A stretch of DNA of 64,000 nucleotides from contig OY821521.1 in NCBI GenBank assembly GCA_963682025.1, forward strand, positions 167,966,209 to 168,030,208, read 5' to 3'. Source of the stretch: Cordilura impudica (Eukaryota > Arthropoda > Insecta > Diptera > Scathophagidae). Positions 11,655 to 21,115 of the stretch are shown piece after piece. Each line of letters opens with the position of its first letter. Within the stretch, counting starts at the first letter, position 1. The notes beneath the pieces were generated by a model. That model made no database searches. It had not been told where the DNA came from and saw nothing but the letters and a program-made list of their open reading frames with translations. The position numbers were made by a program, and so were the translations under genes.

Positions 11655-13700
11655 AAGCTGTTTTAAAAATGACTTTTCAATGGATATTAAAGCTAGATCA
11701 GACAATCTTTGTTCTAGAATTTGGTTTCTAGAATATGTCTTTATTCTTTTTAGTGCTGAAAACGATCTCTCAACAGAGCTTGTGGAAACAGAGATCGTTA
11801 AAATTAAACTTCAGAAAAAGCCTCCTTTAAATCAAAATTAATTAAGTTATTTGGCATGCCAAACACTGCAATGTCATGGAAATGGGAATGTGAGTAAAAC
11901 ACCACCAATTCGTTTTTTAATTTAATGAAATCGAAAAAATTTTCATAATAGTTTTTTAAGCTTTCAAATGCTTCATTCGGAAATAACGTTTCGTAACTAG
12001 CATATTTTTTTAAATTAAGCAATTCTACAAATTTTAAATTCTGTATAGATTGAAACCTAGTTTCCATTTGTTCAAATAACGTTTCAATTATGTGATTGTA
12101 AGTTTTTTTATATCTCAATTCGAAATTTTCAATATTTTCTCCACGCTTTAAAGCTACACAAGCATTATTTTTTGACATAGAAAATGTATCATCAAACTTA
12201 GATTTTTTAGCTAATATTTGTTTCTTAGTTAATTCAATATGTTCCCAGCAATATTGAATATCTAAGTATTTTTTTGAAGAATATCAAACAATACATCAGT
12301 GTATGAAAAAATGTCGTTAAAAGTATTTAGCATGAAAACTGTATTAAATGAGATTAAAAATTGTAAAAACCCTCTAGCATGAATTGCATCCGCACCCCAA
12401 GTATCAGGGTCTTCTATCATTTCTTCAAATACTATTATTAGATCTAAACGGAAAGTGTGAACTATATTAACAAGTCTAGACGAATAATTCCATCTTGTTG
12501 TTGCCACAGTTGGGATTCTACGTTTTACGACCTGATCGAAAAAATAAGTTCTTTTCGTGGATTGATTAAAAAAGCAGATAGCCCGGATAATGTTTAAAAA
12601 AATATTTTAGTTTCGTTTATAAAATTTACAGATTGAGATAATACTAAATATAACACATGAGCATTACAATGAATAAAAATAGCATTAGGAAATTGGTTTT
12701 TAACCTTAGCTTGTGTTCCATTCAAAGCACTCGACATGACAGCTGCACCATCATAGGTCTGAGCTACTAGCTTTCCTCCCCAATTCTTAAGTTTTATTAA
12801 GTCTATTAATTTTGTGGAAATAGCGTCCGCTGTACGATCATCACTTACGTCCATATATTTGTAAAATCTCTCCCTAGCAAATCCTTTGTTGTCAACATAT
12901 CGAAAAACGATAGATAATTGAGATTTTTGCTTTATATCGGTGGTTTCATCAAGCATTACAGAGATAAATAAAGCTTCATTTATCTCTTTTTCAATATTAT
13001 TTAAAATAACGGTGCCAATCGAGTTAATCAAATCGTTTTGTATATGATTGGAGGTGCCCTTAAAAACCTGGGATGACGATAAATGACGTTCCAATTTACT
13101 GTCATATTTTGCAATTAAGTGTAAAATTTCCACATAATTACCTCTATTGTCAGAATTTTCATTTTCATCGTTACCTCTGAAAGCAAGTTCTTGCTCACCT
13201 AGAAAGGATACAGTATCTACTAAGCGCTCGAATACACGTCGGTTTTCTGAAACCTGTTCGTTGTGTCTCGATACTGAAGTGCGTTTTTGTTCGTCAAGTA
13301 AAAGGTCAACTCGAACATTTCCAAATGTTTTTAATGTCAAAGTGTTACTAATGTGTACTCGAGACGTTTGATGTTTTCTCATATAAGCAGTTAAATTGTT
13401 TAAATCATTAAAGCCTGTGGTCCAAACTCCTTTTTCATTATTAGCAGAAAAAAGCAAGCAAGGCCAACAAAATAACTTGTTAATAATGGGACAACCACAT
13501 AACCAAGATTTTTCCTTATAATTGGAAATCTGAAAATGTCTAATAAAAGTTTTATTTTTTGTTATTAAATTAGGAAGTTCTGGTGTTGGTCTTCCTAATT
13601 TAATTATTTGATTTTTCTCTTCGATTTTTTATCTTGAAAACGAATTTCCTACACATTTTTCAATGGAGAATTCACATATCATTTCTGCGTCGGCTTGCAT
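11655..13700 (-). pseudogene. hAT transposase (ZMYM1/TTF-type), frameshifted
   Basis: Cut-and-paste transposase that would act in the nucleus. From an ATG at 13,698-13,700 the frame reads to an early TAA near 13,630. It then shows a TTF-type zinc-finger-like stretch (SWLCGCPIINKLFCWPC near 13,470) and a DUF4371-type catalytic region with VMLDETTDI and QTYDGAAVMSS, which hold the first two acidic residues, and a CNAH motif. The frame breaks near 12,594. It resumes with VATTRWNYSSR (about 12,500) down to 12,262, then 12,178-11,804. It ends with a hATC dimerisation block SSVERSFSALKRIK at about 11,770-11,730 containing the expected glutamate. At least three disruptions make it inactive. Confidence 0.8.
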
Positions 13701-13876
13701 TCAAAATTAGATGTAAAATGAATTACAACCACGCAACTGCAATGTTCAGCTTTTCTGTAGAACCATAATACTTTTTTTTGGATGATACACCTACTTTGCG
13801 TGTGTTTGTTTTATATGAATATGTATGCAAGTATTTTCTCTCTCAATTTTTGCAGTTAAATATTTGTTTTTGTTTA

Positions 13877-14427
13877 TAGGGCTACCATATTTATCGGCAT
13901 TTTGCCGATTTTTTGTCTCAAAATTATCATAAGGCCGTAATCAACTATAAAAACATGGTAACTTTTTATACTCCTCTTAGTGATAGAGGGTATATGTTAG
14001 AGTTGTCAACCGATTAAGAATAATTCGATTATTCGAGCAAAGAAAACCAAACTCTTGTTCAAATAATTTTAAAATGACGATTTTCTAATAAAGAAAAAAT
14101 CGGTTAATTTATGTCGATGAATCGAATAATTAATTTCTAAAAATATTGTTTTTATTAAAAAAGAATTTAAACAAATTTTCAATTTTCTTTTTAATTATTA
14201 AATTAATTTGCCGAAAAAATCAATAATATATATGTATATACTTTATAGAAATGGTTTCTAACCTTTTTTGCGCCATGCCCCACTTTTAAGTTAAAAAAAA
14301 AATATTGTTAATAAAAATAAGTTTTATAAAATTTTTAACAGTAATTTTTCATTTGCCGTTTTTTAGATTTAAGTACCGATTTTTTTTAATTATGCCGATT
14401 TTTCATCAAAATCATCTGGCACCCCTG
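13877..14427. mobile_element. Possible hAT-type MITE nested in the hAT element
   Basis: The left end TAGGGCTACCATAT and the inverted right end CAGGGGTGCCAGAT pair with four mismatches. The flanks TTTGTTTA (13,869-13,876) and TTTCTTTA (14,428-14,435) match at 7 of 8 bases. Both ends also carry CCGATTTTT-rich subterminal sequence. The interior has no coding pattern. Confidence 0.5.
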
Positions 14428-14898
14428 TTTCTTTAGCATAAAAAAGTTGCTGCTTTTTACTCACACTCTGTAATGTATGTTAACTCTATAACATTTTTAG
14501 TTGTTCAAATGTTAAATAGAACACATTTTGCATATATTTTTCTAACAGATTTTGTTTGTGTGTGTAGTTATTCTAAAGACAGCATTATTCTCTGAGTTCT
14601 GTTGAACACTTGTATGCCTTTTTTGATTGAATTTGATCTGGTTGTATAACAGCACAATTTTAAAATATATTTTTATTAACATTGTCTGACGTTCTGTAAC
14701 AGTTTTGAACACCGTATTTGTACATTCATAAAAAAAGTAGGCAAACAATAGTTTATAAAAAAAATATGTGTGCGGAAATATTTTTGAACCTAAGAAAAAA
14801 AATATATATAAAATATAAAGCTGACATGTTAATAGGAAAAAATTTAGGGTGTTCAGAGAACACCTCCGCACATTAGACGGAACGTCACTGGTTCTACA

Positions 14899-16040
14899 CC
14901 ATGAATTATCTGCATTTTTTAAGATGATATTCCTTTTAGTTGGTCTTTTAAGAAATTTTGTAACTTTCCATAGGAGGTGTTCTTCGTATTTTGAATTATT
15001 TATATTCTCAACAAATTGTGAGGTTTTTCATTTTTATGTTCAACCAGCAAAGCTTTGAGGTCCTTGCAAGCTTTATTGAATAAACCATTATCAAATATGT
15101 TCCTACTTATTTGCCATATATTTCCGTAACCTTCTTTTTTCTCTAAGGAGTTGACGAATTTCGAGAGAAGTGTTAAAATTGCAGAAATGTTGTTGCGATG
15201 ATTCATCTAATATGGGTGTTGGGAAATGCGCAGCTTTATGTATCTCGTTGGTGAAATATTCTACTGCATCATCTAGTTCTAATTTGGTTTTAAGGCTTAT
15301 ATTAAGATTTACATTTTCGTCCAAATATTGTTGAAACAGGGGTATGTTTGTTTTTGATGAGAAAATTTGGTATGCCGGAATTTTCATTTTAACTGGAACG
15401 TTAAGATTAACTAAAACTGGTGTGTGATCTGAACTCAGATCGGAATTACTTTTAATTTCCAATTTATAGCTAGGTATACCATTGTAGACAATAAAATCTA
15501 ATAAGTCTGGAATTTTTTGTGGATCAGTAGGCCAATACGTCGGTGTGCCTGTCGATAAAGCTGAGAAATTATTCTTTGTTAAGCATTTATAAAGTTCGCT
15601 GCCTTTCGGATTTATTAATCTGGAACCCCACCATGGGTGTTTGGCATTGAAGTCTCCACCAACAAGAAATCGTACACCAAGTGTGCTAAAAAAAATCATC
15701 GTAATGTTGACATTTAACTGTATGTCGAGGAGGAAAATAAATTGAAGGCACAACTAAATCTCAAACGTGACTTTTAATTTTAATGCATTTTGCCTGAAGA
15801 TATTTTTCCTGTAAACCATATAGAATGTCATATTTTATTTTTAATTTGATCAAAATTCCTGAGCCAGCGTGGGCTCTATTGTCAGGATGGTTCGTATTTA
15901 TAAAGTCATAACCATCAATTTTTAAGAAACTTATACACCAAAAGTAAGTCAATATAGCTTGTTTTTAGAAAATTTTCAATTTCTCTGATGTGATTGGTGA
16001 TGCCATTAGCATTTCATACTGCTAAACGTAAATTTAAGGG
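14899..16040 (-). pseudogene. Jockey ORF2 endonuclease domain, N-terminal part
   Basis: Apurinic-type endonuclease of the retrotransposon. On the minus strand ORF2 starts at ATGCCC (about 16,039), overlapping the ORF1 stop in ATGCCCTTAA. It shows LRLAV-stop-NANGI, where a tryptophan is expected at the stop. Then come HPDNRAHAGSGILIK (about 15,890-15,850), GGDFNAKHPWWGS (about 15,665-15,620), IPDLLDFIVYNGI and SDHTPVLVNL (about 15,430), the classical catalytic blocks. After this a linker leads to the VTKFLKRPTKR block (near 14,960) just before the hAT. Frameshifts near 15,760 and 15,950 inactivate it. Confidence 0.82.
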
Positions 16041-16585
16041 CATAGTTTTGTCATTATTAATTGCATCATACTCAAAAGTTTGTTCATTAATTCATTTTGT
16101 TTTTGAATGAGTGTTTCAAGGGTTTTAAACATATTTTGATCTTGTTGTACATTATTGATTCTCAATGCTTGAGCATATGAAAACTGATTTTCTTCGAATT
16201 GATTGTTGGACGAATTGTTGTTGTTAAAAACAGGAAAATTTTCTGCGTTAAATTGATATTTTGCTTCGCGAATATTAATATTTTGTCTACGGTGTTCATA
16301 TTTTCTTCTTAAAAGGTCTCTATAAACTCTACATCCTTTATAGTTCGCGGTATGTTGTTGCAGGCAGTTTACACATTGGGGGTGTGAATTTTCCGGTTTT
16401 GGGCAATTTTGAGTGGGATGATTCAGTCCACATTTAACACAGTTAAACATTTTTCTGCAATATGTTTTGGAGTGGCCAAATTGTTGGCATCTATAACATT
16501 GTATAATATCGTTATTTGTCAACGGCGGCTCAATTTTTACTACAGCATTAAAAAGGTGTTTTACTTCATATATTGTTTTGTTTTG
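16034..16585 (-). pseudogene. Jockey ORF1 (Gag-like) C-terminal part with zinc knuckles
   Basis: RNA-binding protein of the retrotransposon ribonucleoprotein. The frame is open from the truncated element end (16,585) to the stop at 16,034. It shows a KHLFNAVVKIEPP lead-in and three CCHC-type knuckles: CYRCQQFGHSKTYC, CVKCGLNHPTQNC and CVNCLQQHTANYKGC. A polar tail and a Q-rich C-terminus follow. The start is lost by 5' truncation, so only about 183 codons remain, against roughly 550 in complete Jockey ORF1 proteins. Confidence 0.83.
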
Positions 16586-16595
16586 TTAAGAATAT

Positions 16596-17760
16596 CATTT
16601 TACAAATATTTAGATATTCGACTTTTGCGATTTTTGAATTTGGCGATTCCTCCCATATTTTTCACGACTACTCACAAACTTTTATAGGAGGTGCCACGTC
16701 CAACAACAATATCCCGCGCATTTTTTATCTGACTACTCACATTAATATCTGATGGACTCTTTTAAAGTTTCAATGCTTTATTTTATAGTACTTGAGTTAT
16801 ATGATATTATGTATATATTTAATTTTTATGTGCGGCGCCATACCCACTGCTCTGATCACGCACATTTTTTAGCCAACTATTCACATGAATAACTTATTGC
16901 TACAGTACTCCAGATATATGACATTTAATATTTCCTTTCTATGGAGGCTACCACGTCCATTGGTCCGATCTTAACCACTTTTTGTCCGACTACTTACATT
17001 AATAATAGGTAACCTCAGACAAATGTGCAAAGCTCTCACCCTCCCGTTTTCGGCATGGCTACTAACATTGATAATAGATGACTTCACACAAATTTGCAAA
17101 CTCTCCTTGTCATAGTACTCAATGTATATGATATTAGAATTAATTTTGTATGGGGGCTGCCACGCCCATTGGTCCGATCTTACCCGTTTTGTGTCCGACA
17201 ACTTACATTAATAATGGATAACCTTAGACAAATGTACAAAGCTGTGGCTGTCATAGTTCTCAAGATATATGACCTTTAATATTTACTTTGAATGTGAGGT
17301 GTCCCGCCCACTTATTCGATCCTGCCCATTTTCGACGTAGCTACTAACATCAATAATAGGTGACCTAACATAAATCTACAAAGCTCTCCGTGTCATAGTA
17401 CTCAATATATATTGTATAAAAAATTCACTTTATATGGGAGCTACCACGCCCATTGCTGCGATCCCATCCATTTTTGTACCGACTACTCACATTAATAATG
17501 GATAACCCCAGGCAAATGTGCAAAGGTGTGGCTGTCATAGTACACGAGATATATGATATAGAAGATTTTTTTGTATGTGAGGTGACATGCCCACTTATCC
17601 GATCCCGCCCATTTTCGGTATGGCTACTTACATTAATAATGGGTGACCTATCACAAATTTACAAGGCTCTCTCAATGTATATGAAATTTAAAATTCACTT
17701 TGTATGGGAGGTGCCACGCCCTAATCACCTAGCGATACGGAATATACCTAAGGACCTATT
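16596..17760 (-). repeat. Helitron-type repeat R6 with about 142-bp tandem units
   Basis: Repeated GGAGGTGCCACGCCCA-like words occur near 16,685, 16,840, 16,940, 17,155, 17,294, 17,436, 17,578 and 17,706, most spaced about 142 bp apart. Between them are conserved ACTACTCACATTAATAATG and ATATATGATATT blocks. The left edge has GCGATTTTTGAATTTGGCG words, as at 46,560-46,830. Related arrays at 20,460-20,940 and 46,850-47,250 join a Helitron-like 5' end, so this is probably the interior of a non-autonomous Helitron in reverse orientation. Confidence 0.6.
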
Positions 17761-17996
17761 CGCATACATACCCAACACATATACAAAATTTTATATAAAT
17801 CGATAAAGCCATTTCGGAGGAGTTTTGTCACAAACACCAACAAAAGAATTTTATATATTTGATAAATTTTCAAATATTCGAAGACTTATAGAACACTTCT
17901 CAGAAATCTTATAACAAACAAAATTCTCTGACATTCTCAGAGATTTTTCCCATATTCGATACACAATACCTTGCGTCTTAGGTTCAATTAATTGGA
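17761..17996. other. Unassigned spacer with minisatellite-like words
   Basis: Contains CATTCTCAGAGATTTTTCCCATATTCGA-type text resembling the degenerate array at 51-55 kb (17,930-17,960). No gene. Confidence 0.3.
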
Positions 17997-18440
17997 CGAG
18001 TAGAGCCCAGCACTCAAAATTCGAGTGCAAATTCTAGGAAATTTTATTTTATCATAAAATTTTTTTTCTTTCAATGTTTTTTTTACCTATATATACATAT
18101 ATAAATTTATGAATATTTAAATAAAATTCATTAAATTATGAATTTTTGAATAAAATTCATTAAATTTGATTATAAATATTTGATGAACCCCCAAAAGAAA
18201 TATAATTGGGATTGTAAATAAATAATTTTATAAGAGCCTAAAGGTATGCCAATCAATTTTAGCCAATTCACAATTCAACACAGGGTGATTAAAATGTACT
18301 CTTTTTTGAAACAAGCAATAATAAATGCACAGGAGATTAACTGTGAATTGGCTAAAATTGATTAGCATACCTTTAGCCGCTTATGAAATTATTTATTATA
18401 AATATTTTATTTTATTCAATTTAATACATTTTTAACACAT
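17997..18440 (-). repeat. R2 Helitron copy, rearranged, with internal palindrome
   Basis: The start matches the R2 end (diverged CTAG, then AGAGCCCAGCACTC and the ATTCGAGTGCAAATTCTAGG block). The normal R2 5' end is not found. Instead CTAAAGGTATGCCAATCAAT (18,239-18,258) and the following 20 bp recur inverted at 18,335-18,376, making a stem of about 40 bp around a roughly 55-bp loop. Looks like an R2 copy with an inverted partial duplication. Confidence 0.6.
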
Positions 18441-18559
18441 ATTATACATAATTTTAGTCAATCTGCACTTCTCCTCCATATAACCTCTAACTATGCCAAA
18501 CTTCACACTCCTCCGTGCCATCATTTTGCTTAAAAATGGTCGAAAGATTTACCTTAACG

Positions 18560-19050
18560 TATTACTATATAGATATAGAAAATAGGCATTGTTGTTAATT
18601 CGTTTGCCTGCAGATATGAAAAATTCATATGAATATAGCTTTTATTTGCGGACTAGGTTGAAAAATATACCGATTTCGACCATATTGGATAGTTAATTTT
18701 TTTTTTTTTTTTTTTTGCAAATTTGGAAAAAAAAATCTGTGCGATATTTTTTGTTTTTTCTTACATTTAAGTGAAGATCGGGTAGCAGCTTTATATGGGG
18801 ACTACGACTATGACTGTCCTACAGGGTCTATTTTTGGATTGCTGATTAATGGGTGTAATAAACACACACAAACCAAATTTGACCAACACCTATCTGATCA
18901 TTTGAATCTTATGGCAATTTAATGTCATTTGCATGGCGACCATGTCTGAACATTCGCCGATTTTCACCAATTTCAAAAACGTTCGTCCCATGGCCGATAT
19001 AAACATATATACCAAATTTCATTTTAATAGGTTTATATTCGCGACAATAA
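18560..19050 (-). repeat. DINE-1-like fragment
   Basis: Reverse-orientation match to the 3' two-thirds of the DINE copies: TTTGCCTGCAGATATGAAAA, GACTAGGTTGAAAAAT, AGTGAAGATCGGGTAGCAGC, GGCCGATATAAACATATATA. Both the 5' head and the terminal hairpin are missing. Confidence 0.6.
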
Positions 19051-19138
19051 ACACAGAGTATCCGGCTGATGTAGTACGATAAATCAATGAGCTTAGGTCA
19101 AAGTATACCACCCCACAAAATACCATAAAATTTAGCAG

Positions 19139-19474
19139 CTTTATTATAAAACATGGGCATTTATGCATGATCGTACAAATCTTACACTCTATTACATATG
19201 GTTTCTTTAAATCATAATGTTAAAAAACGGCCATTTTATGGAATTGGGCAGCCAAAAGTAAATGATAACTTGTTCTTTCGTGTTCTATTACACATCCAAG
19301 TTATGTCGTGATCAGTGGGATTCGTCCATGCGACCATCCTTGTGATTTGCTTCTAATTTTTCTGTAACACGTTGTGCGACTTGGCAAACAACTTTGTTAA
19401 AGAAATTACGTTTAATCAAATAAACAAATATTGGTTTAAAATATTCCAGCACATGTTTAAACACAAGAACAGTG
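19139..19474 (-). CDS. Candidate terminal coding exon of an unknown host gene
   Basis: On the minus strand an acceptor-like CTACAG (19,475-19,480) precedes an open frame of about 54 codons. It begins TVLVFKHVLEYFKPIF, includes FFNKVVCQVAQRVTEKLE and ends MDESH before TGA (19,312-19,314). An AATAAA signal lies at 19,140-19,145, downstream of the stop. The coding-like amino-acid composition stands out in this AT-rich DNA. I do not recognise the family. The tract before the acceptor is A-rich rather than pyrimidine-rich, which weakens the case. Alternative: a chance frame or an old transposase fragment. Confidence 0.25.
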
Positions 19475-19480
19475 CTGTAG

Positions 19481-20332
19481 ATTTAATTTTTTTTTTTTTA
19501 GTTTAAGTCTTTTCACAAATACTATCAACTGTTTTTGCATAATGGCTCTTTTGAGTTTTAAATTTTCTTCTTTTATTGCCTATTTCAAGGCAGCACAGTA
19601 ATATCTAATACAATAACTATCACGTTCTCTACGAAAAAAAAAATGTCTGCTTTTATATATTCTGTATGTTGGAACATCACGTTTTTGCTTATTTAGGCAT
19701 AATAAATTAGATTATCTATTTATGCAAAAAAAGACACAACAACAATAAGAAATTTGTACTTAAATAATTATACAAACATTCGTTGCTATTTCTTAAGTTA
19801 AAGTCTTTCAAAATCTTTCATAATCTTTGTATGATTTCTTCATAAAATTTTTTTTTATTTTCCAAAAATATTTTGAAAATATTTCCAATGCCTAAATTTT
19901 TTATGAAACTTTTGTTAATATTTTTTTTTCACTAAATTTTTTTTTAGAGTCATTTAAAATATGCTAGCATAGCTATCAAGATCAACCAGGAACCTTATTT
20001 ATCAACCTATTTAAATCAGTGACGGAAAGTTAACGCTTTTTGCTCTAGACTTAGCGCCTTTCGACGACCCAAATAGCGAGTTTTTCTTCTCATTTAGCAC
20101 CCTTTTCGTAATCCATTTTAAGTATTTTTAGCGTTTTTTTTTTAACTATAACAGTTCATATTTAACAAAAATTTTGAAGATGTTACTAATTTTACAAAAG
20201 AATTTTTAAAACTTAAAAATAAATCTGAGAGCAGAAAATTGTGTTAACAATTAAAAACTAAACAAATGAAAAAATCGAGGCAGAATAGATTTGTTTTTGA
20301 TTAAACACTTACGCATACGTATTTTATATTTA
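19481..20332. other. AT-rich stretch without recognised feature
   Basis: Poly-T runs and short homopolymers only. No terminal repeats, coding pattern or second copy in this window recognised. Confidence 0.35.
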
Positions 20333-21115
20333 TCTTATATATAAAAATGGAGTTTTTTCTGTTTGTTTGTGGTTTATAGGAGACTACACCACTGGAGCGA
20401 ACGTTTTGAAATATTTACAGTAAGAACTGCCTATCCGAAAGGAAACATGAGATATATATTTTTTGGATTTTTCAGGTGGGCGTGGCACCTCCCACATAAA
20501 GTTAATTTTTAGCATCTAATTTTAACATAAAATATCTGGAGTACTACGACAGCAAGAGTTCTGAAACTATGTACAATGTACATAGTAAATTAATTGGAAT
20601 AGTTGCGAAAAAACGGGCATACAAAGTAAATATTTAATGTTCTCTAATAGGTAAAGTCTTGGGACTTTGTGTGATTTCATAAGTTATCAAAGTTAGTATC
20701 TGGCAAAAAATGGGCTGGATCAGATCAGTGGGCGTGGTACCCGCATAAAAAGTAAATATTTAATATCATATAACTGGGGTATTATAATAGTTCATAAGTT
20801 ATTAATGTGAGGAGTTGCCCAAAAATGGACGGAATCGGAACAATGGGCGTGGCACCTCCTATAAAAAAAAAAGAAGTACTATGAAAATTACAGTCTTGAA
20901 ACTTCTGACAAGTAAACTAATTACCAATGTGAGTAGTGGTGGAAAATATGGGTGGAATCGCTAAAATCGAAAACCGCCAAAACTCAAAATCGCAAAAAAC
21001 AAAAATCGCAAATAACAAAAATTAAAAATCGCCAAAATTAAAAATCGCCAAAATCAAAAATAGAAAAAAACAAAAATCGCAAAAACACAAAACAACCCAA
21101 ATTTAAAAATCGCCA
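20333..21115 (+). mobile_element. R6 Helitron-type element, 5' end and internal arrays
   Basis: Begins with TC after A (TCTTATATATAAAAATGGAG), then TGTTTGTTTGTGGTTTATAGG, closely matching the Helitron 5' end at 33,213. Tandem units with GGGCGTGGCACCTCC at 20,474, 20,730 and 20,846 follow, then a short-word array of AAAATCGCC (about 20,955-21,110). A CTRR 3' terminus is not seen before the R1 sequence at 21,116. Confidence 0.6.

Larger units (their letters stand above)
11296..14890 (-). mobile_element. hAT transposon inserted in the Jockey ORF2
   Basis: Terminal repeats CAGGGACGTGCGG (11,296) and, inverted, CAGTGACGTTCCG (ending 14,890) are bounded by the exact 8-bp duplication GTTCTACA at 11,288-11,295 and 14,891-14,898. 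Reading the Jockey frame across the site with one duplication copy removed restores an open, Jockey-like frame, so this is a clean insertion. It carries a degenerate transposase gene (11,655-13,700, minus) and a smaller hAT-like insert (13,877-14,427). The T-rich block 11,410-11,560 is low complexity. Confidence 0.9.
9847..16585 (-). mobile_element. Jockey-clade non-LTR retrotransposon, 5'-truncated, split by a hAT
   Basis: Minus-strand order is nucleic-acid-binding ORF1, endonuclease, reverse transcriptase, AATAAA signal and an A-tail (T-run at about 9,847-9,864). The target duplication TTAAGAATAT flanks it at 9,837-9,846 and 16,586-16,595. The 5' end lies inside ORF1, as expected for incomplete target-primed reverse transcription. 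Without the hAT and one 8-bp repeat the element is about 3.1 kb. It landed in Helitron helicase sequence. Stops, frameshifts and a deletion before the RT core make it inactive. Confidence 0.88.

Noticed and set aside
13147..13371. 74-codon plus-strand frame
   Set aside because: Shadow of the hAT transposase coding strand.
16409..16687. 92-codon plus-strand frame
   Set aside because: Antisense to the Jockey zinc-knuckle ORF and crosses the element boundary.
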